Shown: one piece after another, positions 15,455 to 25,792 of the stretch | Numbering within the stretch: the first letter of the stretch is position 1 | How the letters are laid out: every line of letters starts with the position of its first letter | Source of the DNA: Bacteroidota bacterium | GTDB lineage: Bacteria; Bacteroidota; Bacteroidia; B-17B0; Aurantibacillaceae | Length of the DNA: 64,000 nucleotides | Assembly: GCA_963169355.1 (NCBI GenBank) | Contig: CAUJCR010000001.1 | Span: 186,001 to 250,000, forward strand | Reading direction: 5' to 3' | The notes under the pieces: generated by a model | Told to the model about the DNA's origin: nothing | Database searches by the model: none | The model's input: only the letters and a program-made list of their open reading frames with translations | Program-made: the position numbers and the translations under genes

Positions 15455-17230
15455 ATGAAAGAAACAAAATATTACCAAAGTGAAAGTGTTTTAAATTCCA
15501 ATAAATACGGGAGTTCATCGGCGCTTTCGCAAGAACAGCAATTACAACAAAAGCGTATCAGACGCATGAAATGGTTATTTGTACTATTGCTCATATTTGG
15601 ATATGTAGTAGCTACATTGGCTCAAAGTGGTGTTAAGGATATTGAAGTAAAAGCAGAAAGTGTTTTTGAACCAACCATTAAAGATGCTGTAAAACTAAGC
15701 GACTTACCAGAAATAAGCGATACCGTAAAAAAGATTGCCAATATGCAATATCCTATTGTTTCAAAACCTTTAATTGCAAAATACGATGTTATTCCAATTG
15801 AAGCAGCTAAAATGAAAAACGAACCTTTATCAAAACTTTATCGCTCGTTATTAAAAGTAGGTATGGGAACTTATACCACACCTTATGGTGAGTTTTGGTT
15901 TAATAGCCTTAGAACCCGAGATGTGGCTTATGGTGTTCATATCAAGCACCTATCCTCAAGCTCTCATCTTAAACACGTTGGCTATAGTGGATATAGCGAT
16001 AATGAAGGCGAGGTGTATGGAAAAAAATTTTACAAGAAACACACTTTAGAAGGCGCTTTTAATTACAAACGAAACGTAAGTCATTTTTATGGCTATGACA
16101 CTACAGAAAATAAATTAACGAAAGATTACACCAAACAACGTTATCAATTATTTGAACCAGTTGTGAGTCTTAAAAGTCATTACACCGATAGCACCAAATT
16201 AAATCACCAAATTACTTTAGGCTATTACAACCTTACCGATTTGTATAAAGTAGCCGAAAATAATGTAAAATTACATGCCTTACTCAATACATTTATTAAT
16301 AAGGAACAATTATTTGTAGCATTTAATACCGATTTTTATAATCATAAATTACCAAACGACACTTTTAACGACATCATTGTACAACTTAATCCTTATTTTG
16401 AAAAAAGAGGAAAACGATGGATGGTGGACATGGGAGTTTCGGCTACTATGGATGCGTTTAGCGGACGAAACTCTAAGTTTTATTTTCATCCTCGCTTAAA
16501 TGGTCAATTTGATATTTATGAAGGCATCATCATTCCTTATGTAGGCATAAATGGTAACTTACAAAAAAATTCGCTCAGAAGTTTCTCTACCGAAAATCCA
16601 TTTATTACCTCAACACTTAACTATCAAAATACAAACACAAAAATTAAGTTTACAGGTGGTTTAAAAGGAAATTTAAGTTCTAAAACTAGTTATGACATTA
16701 AAGCTAACTACGCCTTAGTGGATAGCATGAACTTTTTTGTAGTGGACTATACTAAAAATGGAACACTCGACAATCAATACAAAGTAATTTATGATAATAC
16801 GAATTTCTTTAATGTTTCGGGACAGTTAAAGTATCAGTATAAAGAAAAATTACACCTCTTAGCTAAAGGAAATTATTATTTATATAAAACAAAAAATCTA
16901 ACGAGAGCTTATCATAAACCCGATTTTGATATTACACTGACTGGTCAGTATAACTTAAAAAGTAAAATCATTATTAAAGCCGATATTTTTGTAATTGGCA
17001 ATCAATTTGCTTATACCAAAGTAGATAATGGTGATTTTACTTATAAGTACGAACCTAAATTATTAAAAGGAATTATTGATGCTAATTTAGGTGCAGAATA
17101 CCGTTATAGTAAGATGTTATCGTTTTTTGTAAACTTTAATAACATTGCTAATACACGTTATTATCGTTGGGAGAAATATCCTAGCCAACGCTTTAATGTA
17201 ATGGCTGGATTAACCTTTATACCATTCTAG
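15455..17230 (+). CDS. outer-membrane beta-barrel protein paired with the TPR protein
   Basis: This protein of up to 591 residues is rich in alternating strands with aromatic ends (for example WFNSLRTRDVAYGVHIKHLS) and ends in VMAGLTFIPF, with a terminal aromatic as in outer-membrane barrels. It resembles the barrel part of TonB-dependent receptors but lacks a plug domain. An internal ATG at 15566 gives a classical signal peptide (MKWLFVLLLIFGYVVATLA). The 37-residue extension before it is polar and could be a long N-region or untranslated. It follows the TPR gene by 25 bp and is probably co-transcribed. Confidence 0.75.
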   Translation: MKETKYYQSESVLNSNKYGSSSALSQEQQLQQKRIRRMKWLFVLLLIFGYVVATLAQSGVKDIEVKAESVFEPTIKDAVKLSDLPEISDTVKKIANMQYPIVSKPLIAKYDVIPIEAAKMKNEPLSKLYRSLLKVGMGTYTTPYGEFWFNSLRTRDVAYGVHIKHLSSSSHLKHVGYSGYSDNEGEVYGKKFYKKHTLEGAFNYKRNVSHFYGYDTTENKLTKDYTKQRYQLFEPVVSLKSHYTDSTKLNHQITLGYYNLTDLYKVAENNVKLHALLNTFINKEQLFVAFNTDFYNHKLPNDTFNDIIVQLNPYFEKRGKRWMVDMGVSATMDAFSGRNSKFYFHPRLNGQFDIYEGIIIPYVGINGNLQKNSLRSFSTENPFITSTLNYQNTNTKIKFTGGLKGNLSSKTSYDIKANYALVDSMNFFVVDYTKNGTLDNQYKVIYDNTNFFNVSGQLKYQYKEKLHLLAKGNYYLYKTKNLTRAYHKPDFDITLTGQYNLKSKIIIKADIFVIGNQFAYTKVDNGDFTYKYEPKLLKGIIDANLGAEYRYSKMLSFFVNFNNIANTRYYRWEKYPSQRFNVMAGLTFIPF

Positions 17231-17232
17231 GA

Positions 17233-17850
17233 TTATTTTTTCTTTTTAGATTTATTCTTGGTATCGTTCCAAGTTTTATACACATCTTGCTGTGATGGAC
17301 GATAAGCAGGTATGCGTCTTAATGGTTCGCAAGGTTTTAAAGTTGCATAACAATCGGCAGGAAGCTGTTGATATAACTCAGTACCTTTTGTTTTCCATGC
17401 TATCATATCATCGCTTACATCTTTTACTACTTTAGCTGGATTGCCTACTACTACTTTTCGTTCTTCAATTACCGTATTTGCAGGCACAAAACACAAAGCG
17501 CCTATAATACAGTTATCGCCAATCACACAATCATCCATTACCACAGCATTCATGCCCACCAATACATTTTTTCCAATGGTACCGCCATGTATAATAGCGC
17601 CATGCCCAATATGTGCGGCTTCTTTTAATAAAACTGTTGTGCCCGGAAACATGTGAATGGTACAATTTTCTTGTACATTACAACCATCTTCAATAATAAT
17701 TTGTCCCCAGTCGCCACGAATAGCCGCACCTGGACCTATGTAAACATTTTTACCTATTATCACATTACCTGTAACAGTAGCATTTGGATGAATAAAGGCT
17801 GATTTATCAATTACAGGTTTGTATCCGTTAAATTCAAAAATATTTGCCAT
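17233..17850 (-). CDS. gamma-carbonic-anhydrase-family left-handed beta-helix protein
   Basis: This 205-residue protein consists of hexapeptide repeats (for example IIGKNVYIGPGAAIRGDWGQ) with the metal-binding histidines of the gamma-carbonic anhydrase family in NCTIHMFPG and AHIGHGAIIHG. The C-terminal helix region (GTELYQQLPADCYATLKPCE) is like that of PaaY/CaiE proteins, so a thioesterase-like or CoA-related role is as likely as carbonic anhydrase activity. It converges on the barrel gene with 2 bp between the stops and is the last gene of a minus-strand run that begins at dxr. Confidence 0.85.
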   Translation of the reverse strand: MANIFEFNGYKPVIDKSAFIHPNATVTGNVIIGKNVYIGPGAAIRGDWGQIIIEDGCNVQENCTIHMFPGTTVLLKEAAHIGHGAIIHGGTIGKNVLVGMNAVVMDDCVIGDNCIIGALCFVPANTVIEERKVVVGNPAKVVKDVSDDMIAWKTKGTELYQQLPADCYATLKPCEPLRRIPAYRPSQQDVYKTWNDTKNKSKKKK

Positions 17851-17886
17851 AGTTATTAATTTAAGAGGTATAAATGTAATTAATTT

Positions 17887-19470
17887 TTAAAATTCACTTT
17901 TTGAATGGAATTTAATATCAGGAAATTTTTCTTGAGCCATTTGCAATAACCAAGCCGATTCGGCTAAGAAAACCAAACGACCTTCTTTATCATAAGCTAT
18001 GTGATTAGATTTATCAATTAAAAATTCGTCTAACTTCTTTTTATCTTCACATTCTATCCAAAGTGCTTTATATAGATTTACCGAGTCGTAACCACACGAG
18101 GCATTGTATTCACTTTTTAAACGATGCTGAATAACCTCAAATTGTAAAGCACCCACGGTTCCCACTACTTTTCTTCCATCTGCTTTTTTTGTAAATAACT
18201 GCGCCACGCCCTCGTCTGTTAATTGCTCTAAGCCTTTTTGCAATTGCTTTGTTTTCATCGGATCGAGGTTAGTTACATATTTAAACAACTCAGGCGAAAA
18301 ACTAGGAATACCTTTAAAATGAAACTTAGCGCCCTCGGTTAAGGTATCGCCTATTTTAAAATTTCCTGCATCATACAAGCCTATTACATCGCCAGGGAAA
18401 GACTCATCAATCACCGATTTTTGTTGTGCCATAAAAGCCGTTGGATTACTAAAGCGCATGTCTTTTCCTTCACGCACATTATAGTAATATTTATTACGTT
18501 CAAATTTTCCTGACACAATTCTTAAAAATGCAATTCTATCGCGATGTTTAGGATCAAGATTAGCATGTATTTTAAAAACAAAGCCGCTAAATTTATTATT
18601 GGTAGGTTCTATGCGTCCAGCTAAATCAGTATCACGACCTTGTGGAATCGGTGCAATCTCAATAAAACAATCTAACAACTCTTTAATACCAAAATTGTTT
18701 ACTGCACTACCAAAAAACACAGGACTTAAATTAGCATCTAAATATTTTTGTTTATCAAATTCATCATATACACCATCTAATAACTCCACATCTGCACGTA
18801 ACTGTTCCGAGAAATCATTACCAATATGTTTTTCAATTTCATTGTCATTCAAATCATTAATAGTAAAACTTTCTTCTACTGTTGTTTTACTCTCTCCTTG
18901 AAACAAAGAAAGTTTTTTCTCGTACAGGTTATACACGCCTTTAAACGATTTTCCAATACCAATTGGCCAGGTAAGTGGGCGTACTTTTATTTTTAATTCT
19001 TTTTCTATTTCATCTAACAAATCAAACGCATTTTGCCCTTCTCTATCCATCTTATTCACAAACACAATAACAGGTGTATTACGCATTCGGCATACTTCTA
19101 AGAGCTTACGCGTTTGAGGCTCCACTCCCTTTACGCAATCTATCACCATAATAACGCTATCTACTGCCGAAAGGGTACGATACGTGTCTTCTGCAAAATC
19201 TTCGTGGCCAGGGGTATCTAAAATATTAACCTTAAAATCTTTATAATCAAATGCCATTACCGACGTAGAAACCGAGATACCACGTTGTTTCTCAATCTCC
19301 ATAAAATCGGAGGTAGTTGATTTTTTTATTTTGTTAGATTTTACAGCGCCAGCCGACTGAATAGCGCCACCAAATAATAAGAGCTTTTCGGTTAAAGTAG
19401 TTTTACCAGCATCGGGATGCGCAATAATAGCAAAGGTTTTTCTTTTTTGTAGTTCGTCAATAAAACTCAT
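17887..19470 (-). CDS. prfC: peptide chain release factor 3
   Basis: This 527-residue translational GTPase recycles class I release factors from the ribosome after termination. The G domain shows G1 [15 protein letters not shown], the switch/G2 region [11 protein letters not shown]3 [12 protein letters not shown] and G4 NKMDREG. The length and the C-terminal domain ([14 protein letters not shown]) match RF3 and not EF-G. It is followed by the gamma-carbonic anhydrase gene at 17850. Confidence 0.97.
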   Translation of the reverse strand: MSFIDELQKRKTFAIIAHPDAGKTTLTEKLLLFGGAIQSAGAVKSNKIKKSTTSDFMEIEKQRGISVSTSVMAFDYKDFKVNILDTPGHEDFAEDTYRTLSAVDSVIMVIDCVKGVEPQTRKLLEVCRMRNTPVIVFVNKMDREGQNAFDLLDEIEKELKIKVRPLTWPIGIGKSFKGVYNLYEKKLSLFQGESKTTVEESFTINDLNDNEIEKHIGNDFSEQLRADVELLDGVYDEFDKQKYLDANLSPVFFGSAVNNFGIKELLDCFIEIAPIPQGRDTDLAGRIEPTNNKFSGFVFKIHANLDPKHRDRIAFLRIVSGKFERNKYYYNVREGKDMRFSNPTAFMAQQKSVIDESFPGDVIGLYDAGNFKIGDTLTEGAKFHFKGIPSFSPELFKYVTNLDPMKTKQLQKGLEQLTDEGVAQLFTKKADGRKVVGTVGALQFEVIQHRLKSEYNASCGYDSVNLYKALWIECEDKKKLDEFLIDKSNHIAYDKEGRLVFLAESAWLLQMAQEKFPDIKFHSKSEF

Positions 19471-19516
19471 TAGTAAAAAAATAAGACCGTAAAGATAACA
19501 AAAAAGTGTAGAACAA

Positions 19517-20314
19517 CTATTTAGGTAATAATGCCTTCTCTACTCTAGCCAACACTGTCTCGGCTAATTTCGAAAAATATACTTGACTTATTTTTGATGG
19601 ATGATTAACGTTTAAAGGCAAATCAATTTCTGCTACACCCGAGTTAATTTCGCGAGCATCGAAGGTATATACGGTATAATGAAGAATTATTTTTCGAGTT
19701 TGTATAGAACTAATATCTCCCGGAATTGCGTTAAACGATTTAATATCTAATTCATTTAAAAACAAAAACAAATCGGTTTTATACTTGCCATATAAATAAG
19801 GAACTAAGGTTGAATTTTTTAACTTCGCATTCATAAAACGCTCATCAGTATTGGTTTCAACCGTAATTTGTCCGTTTTGAATGGCTTTCTCTTCTTTATC
19901 TTTTACAGGTGGTTTGTAATGCGCTTGGTCGGGTACTCTGACATATTGATACGTTAAATATTGATAGATGCTATTCAAGTCTTTTTGTGTTTTAACGGTA
20001 TCATCTAACATATCTACTACACCCATTTTAGGCTTAAATTTTTTATAAAATTGTTCGTTTAAGCCATCGCGCATTTGTGCTTTAATTTGTTTAGCATTTA
20101 GTTTGGTTTCTTTATTAATGGCAAAATCAATCTCACTCATATACATCCGGTTTTCAAACGGGATTAACATGATTTTGTGTTTTGTATTTACCGATGTGCT
20201 CGAAGTTTTATTAGACGTGTGAATTGTTTTATCTTGCGCTTTTACACCAAGAGCTAACAACAAGCCAAGTACAATTAAAATAACTTGGCGGTTTATGTAA
20301 TTTTGCATCATCAA
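19517..20314 (-). CDS. secreted protein of unknown function
   Basis: This 265-residue protein has a signal peptide ([26 protein letters not shown], cut before QDK). The mature part includes [20 protein letters not shown], a segment also seen in Bacteroidota periplasmic proteins of the same size. It probably has a mixed alpha/beta fold and has no known catalytic motif. It lies between rseP and prfC on the same strand, 29 bp after rseP, so it may be co-transcribed with dxr-rseP. The function is not known. Confidence 0.7.
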   Translation of the reverse strand: MMMQNYINRQVILIVLGLLLALGVKAQDKTIHTSNKTSSTSVNTKHKIMLIPFENRMYMSEIDFAINKETKLNAKQIKAQMRDGLNEQFYKKFKPKMGVVDMLDDTVKTQKDLNSIYQYLTYQYVRVPDQAHYKPPVKDKEEKAIQNGQITVETNTDERFMNAKLKNSTLVPYLYGKYKTDLFLFLNELDIKSFNAIPGDISSIQTRKIILHYTVYTFDAREINSGVAEIDLPLNVNHPSKISQVYFSKLAETVLARVEKALLPK

Positions 20315-20343
20315 TAGCTTATAACTTATTTTTTAGATAAAAG

Positions 20344-21711
20344 TTACTTAAAGAAATGTAAAAAATCGTTTAGGTTGGCGTATAACATTAAAAACAATAA
20401 AATGCCCATACCCACATACTGCGCATAAGTTAACACTTTTACGCTTGGCGCTCGACGAGTAATCATTTCGTATAAAGTAAACACCACATGACCACCATCA
20501 AGTGCTGGAATTGGTAATAAATTCATAAAAGCTAAAATGATAGAAATAAAAGCCGTACGATTCCAAAAATCTTCCCACACCCACGTATCACCAAACATCT
20601 TAGCCATTGATTTAAAACCACCAATATGCTTGTAACCACCAGTGCTTGGTGTAAATATGAGTTTAAACTGACGTACATAAAAATCTAACTTATCAAAGGT
20701 AAGAGCTACGCCTGCAGGAAACGACTCGAAGAAACCATAAGTTTTTGTTTCAAAAGCAATAATGCCTGCTTTTTCTAACTCCTCAAACGAAGCACCTCCA
20801 ATAGCAGCCTCCATTCTACCATCATTGGTAACTTTAATTGGTACTTGTAATGTCTCAGTGCCTCGCTCAACAGTTAATGTAACCGATTGACCAGAGAATT
20901 GTTTTAAGGTTGATTTTAACTCATCATTAAATTGAATTTTAAGGCTATCATTTATGGCCACAATTTTATCGTTGGCTTTTAGGTTAGCACCTTTATTAAT
21001 TGAGTTTGGTGTAAACTCAGCAAAAGTTGCAGGGATACGTGGATTTCCGAAACCAAATTTTTCTTTAGTAGCAATTTGATCAATAAAATTTTTAGGCAAT
21101 GTAATTTCAACTGCTTCACCTCCTCTATCTATTTGAACTTTGCTACCTAATAATAATTCTATACGTAAGTCATCTAAATATTTTACAGGCTTACCATCAA
21201 CCGAAACAATTTTATCTCCCGACTTAAAGCCAACAGCATTACCTAAAGAATCCACACATTCAATTCCGTTTTTTAAACTACTCATTGGCACTTTTCGCTC
21301 ACCCCACGTAAACAGCACCATAGCATAAATAATAAAGGCTAAAAGTACGTTTACAATAATACCTCCTAGCATCACAATTAATCGTTGCCAAGCTGGATGC
21401 GCTCTAAATTCCCAAGGCTCAGCAGGTTTTTTCATAGCTTCAGTATCTAAACTTTCGTCAATCATCCCCGCAATTTGAACATAACCGCCCATTGGAAACC
21501 AACCAATACCATACTCGGTATCACCAACTTTCTTTTTAAACAAAGCAAAGTTTAACACGCCTGGTAAGGGAAATAAAAAATCGAAGAACATATAGAATTT
21601 GTCAACACGAATCTTAAACATACGTGCTGTAATAAAATGACCAAACTCGTGTAGTAAAATAAGTAATCCTAAACTAGTTAAAAATTGTGCGATGTTTATA
21701 AAAGTACCCAT
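20344..21711 (-). CDS. rseP: site-2 intramembrane zinc metalloprotease
   Basis: This 455-residue membrane protein has the S2P signature HEFGH (H21, E22, H25) in the first transmembrane helix and LPIPALDGGH near residue 400, which supplies the third zinc ligand. Between them lie two PDZ-like regions (GFKSGDKIVSVDGKPVKYLD and KANDKIVAINDSLKIQFNDE). RseP cleaves anti-sigma factors or signal-peptide remnants inside the membrane. It directly follows dxr, a neighbour pair often seen in bacteria. Confidence 0.95.
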   Translation of the reverse strand: MGTFINIAQFLTSLGLLILLHEFGHFITARMFKIRVDKFYMFFDFLFPLPGVLNFALFKKKVGDTEYGIGWFPMGGYVQIAGMIDESLDTEAMKKPAEPWEFRAHPAWQRLIVMLGGIIVNVLLAFIIYAMVLFTWGERKVPMSSLKNGIECVDSLGNAVGFKSGDKIVSVDGKPVKYLDDLRIELLLGSKVQIDRGGEAVEITLPKNFIDQIATKEKFGFGNPRIPATFAEFTPNSINKGANLKANDKIVAINDSLKIQFNDELKSTLKQFSGQSVTLTVERGTETLQVPIKVTNDGRMEAAIGGASFEELEKAGIIAFETKTYGFFESFPAGVALTFDKLDFYVRQFKLIFTPSTGGYKHIGGFKSMAKMFGDTWVWEDFWNRTAFISIILAFMNLLPIPALDGGHVVFTLYEMITRRAPSVKVLTYAQYVGMGILLFLMLYANLNDFLHFFK

Positions 21712-21831
21712 AAAGGTTTTATTGCTAATAAATTAAAGCACGAATATACTAAGCTTAGCTTAATTAACCTTATTTTTTAGGTAATTTTAAGATTGATACA
21801 AAATATGGCTATTTCCCTAAAAACAAGGCAA

Positions 21832-23019
21832 CTAGCCTGTTATTAATTCTTTTACAAGAATTCTGGTTTCTTTATCGCACTGAAAATAATCTTGTAAAGA
21901 TGGTTGCTTTATAAATGGCATTTTATCCATGGCTTTGGCAATGATATCGCTCATTTGAAGAAAGCCAATTTTATCTTCTAAAAATGCTTGAACTACAACT
22001 TCGTTAGCCGCATTTAACACACAAGGCATATTACCCGCTTTATTCATCGCTTGATACGCCAATTTTAAATTTGCAAAAGTTTCGGTATCTGGCTTCTCAA
22101 ATGTTAGTTGTGGGTAATTTAAAAAATCAAAGCGTGGAAAATTATTTTGCAATCGCTGAGGATAAGCCATAGCGTACTGAATAGGAAGTTTCATATCTGG
22201 CAATCCCATTTGGGCTTTCATGCTTCCATCAGTAAACTGTACAATGCTATGAATAATACTTTGCGGATGAACAATCACATCTATTTGTTCGGGCTTTAAA
22301 TCAAATAACCATTTAGCTTCAATTACTTCAAGTCCTTTATTCATAAGGCTTGCCGAATCAATAGTAATTTTAGCACCCATCACCCAATTTGGGTGTTTAA
22401 GAGCCTGTTCTTTTTTTACATGCTGTAAAAAGGATTTATCTTTTCCTCTAAATGGTCCTCCGCTAGCGGTGAGGTAAATTTTTTCGATTTTATTTTCAAA
22501 CTCACCAGCCAAACATTGAAAAATAGCCGAGTGCTCCGAATCAACTGGATAAATATTTACCGCTTGTTCATAGGCCAATTTAGTAACTAGCTCACCTGCC
22601 ACCACTAATGTTTCTTTATTAGCTAAAGCAATTTTTTTATGATGTTTAATGGCATTAACGGTTGAAGCAAGCCCGGCATAGCCCACAATAGAGGCTAAAA
22701 CCACATCAATGGTTTCCATCTCTACTATTTGTTCAATAGATTTTGAGCCAGCAAAAACTTTAATATCGTGTGCAAACAAAGCATCTTTAACTTGCTTGTA
22801 TTTTAATTCATCACCAATAACAACGGCATTAGGTTTAAACTCTATAGCTTGTTGTATTAATAACTCGGCATTAGCATTCGCTACTAACACCTCCACTTCA
22901 AAGTATTGGGATTGTTCTTTTATAACTTCAAGAGCTTGCGTACCAATACTACCCGTACTTCCCATAATGGCAATACGTTTAGGTTGGTGTAATGTATCTG
23001 ACTGAATTGACATAAGCAC
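21832..23019 (-). CDS. dxr: 1-deoxy-D-xylulose-5-phosphate reductoisomerase
   Basis: This 395-residue NADPH enzyme converts 1-deoxyxylulose 5-phosphate to methylerythritol 4-phosphate, the committed step of the MEP isoprenoid pathway. It shows the nucleotide-binding GSTGSIGTQALEV, ALANKETLVVAGE, the metal-site region PVDSEHSAIFQCL and the substrate loop SGGPFRGKD. The length is normal. It heads the minus-strand run dxr-rseP and probably further to prfC. The presence of dxr means this organism makes isoprenoids by the MEP route. Confidence 0.97.
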   Translation of the reverse strand: MLMSIQSDTLHQPKRIAIMGSTGSIGTQALEVIKEQSQYFEVEVLVANANAELLIQQAIEFKPNAVVIGDELKYKQVKDALFAHDIKVFAGSKSIEQIVEMETIDVVLASIVGYAGLASTVNAIKHHKKIALANKETLVVAGELVTKLAYEQAVNIYPVDSEHSAIFQCLAGEFENKIEKIYLTASGGPFRGKDKSFLQHVKKEQALKHPNWVMGAKITIDSASLMNKGLEVIEAKWLFDLKPEQIDVIVHPQSIIHSIVQFTDGSMKAQMGLPDMKLPIQYAMAYPQRLQNNFPRFDFLNYPQLTFEKPDTETFANLKLAYQAMNKAGNMPCVLNAANEVVVQAFLEDKIGFLQMSDIIAKAMDKMPFIKQPSLQDYFQCDKETRILVKELITG

Positions 23020-23191
23020 TCAAAAGTGGTAAAAAAAATGCGATTTTAAAAATATAACTTTCAACTATAATTAATACCAAATTCAAATACAACTATAACA
23101 ACCAGCACAAAAAGTTATTAATAAAAAAATGACGAGACATCTGTTATTAAGTTAATCTCTGTATCTTTACACGCATTTGTAAGCTCAATTA

Positions 23192-24202
23192 ATGAAACTA
23201 AAAAAAGCCATATTACTTTTGCAATTAGGTACGCCTGATAGCCCTAAAAAATCAGATGTACGAAAATATTTATCTCAGTTTTTAAATGATGAACGAGTTA
23301 TTGATATTCCTTGGTTATCAAGAAAATTACTAGTAAACGGTGTTATTGTACCATTTAGAACCAACAACTCCACAAAGTTATATCAGGCTATTTGGGATAA
23401 AGATGATGGCTCGCCACTCATGAAACACAGTGTAGATTTACAAAATAAATTACAAACCGCTGTAGGAGATGAATATGTTGTGGAGCTAGCAATGCGCTAC
23501 CAAAACCCAAGCATGGAAACTGTTTTAGAGAAAATGCAAAAGGCAGGTTATCATCAAATTATTGTATTTCCGCTTTACCCGCAATATGCCTCTAGCAGCA
23601 CTGGTACAGCCATACAACTATTTATGGAGATAGTAAGCAAGTGGTGGGTTATTCCCGATATCAAAATCATAAGTCAGTTTTATCATCATCCTAACTATAT
23701 ACAATGCCTTGTTAATAGGGCTAAAAAATACGATTTAAGTAAGTATGATCACATTGTATTTAGTTATCATGGCCTGCCACAAAGACAAGTAGATAAAGTA
23801 CATCAAGATAAACAATGCGCAGGACATCATTGCGAAACACAAGTTACTCAAGAAAATTATTTCTGCTATCAATCGGCTTGTTACCAAACTACGCAACTTG
23901 TAGTAGAGAAACTAGGCTTAAACAAAGAACAATATAGCGTTTCGTTTCAAAGCCGATTAGATGATAAGTGGCTTAAACCTTATAGCGATAAAGTTATTGA
24001 GGAGTTAGCTAAAAAGGGCGCTAAAAATCTATTAGTATTTTCGCCCGCCTTTACAGCCGATTGCTTAGAAACCATTTATGAAATTGGAACCGAATACCAA
24101 GAAATTTTTCATCAACACGGCGGACAAAAAGTACAACTGGTAGAAAGCCTAAACAGTGGCGACGACTGGGTAGAAACGATAAAGGAGTTGGTTAAAAATT
24201 AG
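23192..24202 (+). CDS. hemH: ferrochelatase
   Basis: This 336-residue enzyme inserts iron into protoporphyrin IX, the last step of haem b synthesis. It shows LLLQLGTPDSP at the N-terminus, DGSPL (71-76), the catalytic-histidine motif FSYHGLP (H193) and a cysteine cluster (C209, C214, C225, C230) like the [2Fe-2S]-type or metal-binding cluster of some bacterial ferrochelatases. Its stop overlaps the convergent surface-protein gene by 11 bp. Confidence 0.95.
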   Translation: MKLKKAILLLQLGTPDSPKKSDVRKYLSQFLNDERVIDIPWLSRKLLVNGVIVPFRTNNSTKLYQAIWDKDDGSPLMKHSVDLQNKLQTAVGDEYVVELAMRYQNPSMETVLEKMQKAGYHQIIVFPLYPQYASSSTGTAIQLFMEIVSKWWVIPDIKIISQFYHHPNYIQCLVNRAKKYDLSKYDHIVFSYHGLPQRQVDKVHQDKQCAGHHCETQVTQENYFCYQSACYQTTQLVVEKLGLNKEQYSVSFQSRLDDKWLKPYSDKVIEELAKKGAKNLLVFSPAFTADCLETIYEIGTEYQEIFHQHGGQKVQLVESLNSGDDWVETIKELVKN

Positions 24203-25787
24203 TAATCAGAATTTTTTTACTAATTAATAATTCCTCATTCTCTATTACCGATACATAATATACTGCATTAGAAACATGCTCTAAATTAACTTGTAAGGCA
24301 TTATAGCCTTCGTTAATAGTTAAGTCCTTTACCTCAACAAGCTGACCTAAAGTATTATGAACAACAAGTTTTACCTGTTTACTAATGCTCGAATTAACTA
24401 ACACACCTAACACATTACTGCCATTATTGGTTAAAGTAATATTATCCTTTGTATTATCACAAGCGTTTACATTAATTATTTTAGAGGTAGATTTTTTTCC
24501 ATCAGCATCTACCTGCACCAGTTTAAAATAATTAATAGGCGCTAACGATGTAGCATGATAATTATAACAATGTTTTAATGAAGTAGTATTGCTACCAAAA
24601 ACTTGAGTAATTGGCGTGTATGAAACACCATCAACTGATTGTTCGATTATAAAATAACTATTGTTCTTCTCCGATGCAGTACACCAATTTAACGTAATAA
24701 CACCATTTTGACACTGGCCATCAAAATTAATTAATTCAATTGGCAAAGGAGATAATTTAGAAGATAATACCCACGGACAAAACGTACTAACATTATTTGC
24801 ATAAGCAGTGCCCACAACGCCAGCGCCAGATACAGCTCCTGTTCCACCACCTAAAATTAAATTATCATTTCGCCACGCAGCACCATCCCAATATTGAGGA
24901 CCAATTAAACCTATGTTGTATGGAGAGGCTAAAGTATTTTCAATACCTCTATAACTAAACGTAATATCAGCAGTTACAGCCGAGCTATTGGTAATATCCC
25001 ACCATCTATCAATAACTACCTCATCACTACCATCAGGGAAACCACCATTAGGTGATAACATGTGTACAACAGGACCCCCAATATTACTAGCACCCGCCAA
25101 AGGTAAATTAAAAGCTGTTGAAGTAGCCCTTGTAGAAACCTCAACATAATCATTAGCTCCCATCGCTGTTGTATTATTAAACGTAAACGGAATTTTTAAT
25201 CCACCTACTCCAAAAGGATAAATATGAGAGCCAGTAACACTCCGAATATACCAACGAATAATGCTTGGATTTACTGCGAGCGAAGTTTCACTAATAATAT
25301 AACCAGATGCAGAAGATGTAATGGCGCCAGTTGCAGGGTTAGTTACATAAAGCGTGTTACTATTCAAATCCATAGTAGAATTGGCTACAGCCAAAATTCC
25401 TGTAAAAGTAGATTGCCCGCCTACTGTTGTAGATTGCACTGCTAACGTTTTTACCCCATTACCAGCTAAACTCAAATTATAAAATGCCGTAGGATTAGAA
25501 CCTCCAATATTTTGTGCATTACCTGCTAATACCACACCGCCACCATCGCTCATAAAAGCTCGGTTAGCAGAATTATTAGTCCAATTGCCTTCTAAAGTAA
25601 TAGAGGAAGTAGCACTAGGTGTAATGCTTCCATTAGTCTGACTTAAATAATGACCATTAGAAGGATCATCAATATACATTTGTGCAGATGATACAAAAAC
25701 AATGTGCGCTCCATTATTGATAAGCCCTTGTGAAAAGCAAAACAATGGGAGGAGACAAAAGGAAATATATTTAATAATATGTTTCAT
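24192..25787 (-). CDS. secreted protein with T9SS type A sorting domain
   Basis: This 531-residue protein has a signal peptide (MKHIIKYISFCLLPLFCFS, cut before QGL) and a long beta-rich, Ser/Thr/Asn/Gly-rich middle. A Fn3-like segment follows (ITLNWCTASEKNNSYFIIEQ), and the C-terminal type IX secretion sorting domain covers roughly the last 75 residues (VVHNTLGQLVEVKDLTINEG, then YYVSVIENEELLISKKILI). The protein should be exported by the T9SS and attached to or released from the surface. It follows the gene at 25793-26833 by 5 bp on the same strand. Confidence 0.88.
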   Translation of the reverse strand: MKHIIKYISFCLLPLFCFSQGLINNGAHIVFVSSAQMYIDDPSNGHYLSQTNGSITPSATSSITLEGNWTNNSANRAFMSDGGGVVLAGNAQNIGGSNPTAFYNLSLAGNGVKTLAVQSTTVGGQSTFTGILAVANSTMDLNSNTLYVTNPATGAITSSASGYIISETSLAVNPSIIRWYIRSVTGSHIYPFGVGGLKIPFTFNNTTAMGANDYVEVSTRATSTAFNLPLAGASNIGGPVVHMLSPNGGFPDGSDEVVIDRWWDITNSSAVTADITFSYRGIENTLASPYNIGLIGPQYWDGAAWRNDNLILGGGTGAVSGAGVVGTAYANNVSTFCPWVLSSKLSPLPIELINFDGQCQNGVITLNWCTASEKNNSYFIIEQSVDGVSYTPITQVFGSNTTSLKHCYNYHATSLAPINYFKLVQVDADGKKSTSKIINVNACDNTKDNITLTNNGSNVLGVLVNSSISKQVKLVVHNTLGQLVEVKDLTINEGYNALQVNLEHVSNAVYYVSVIENEELLISKKILITNF

Positions 25788-25792
25788 TCGGG

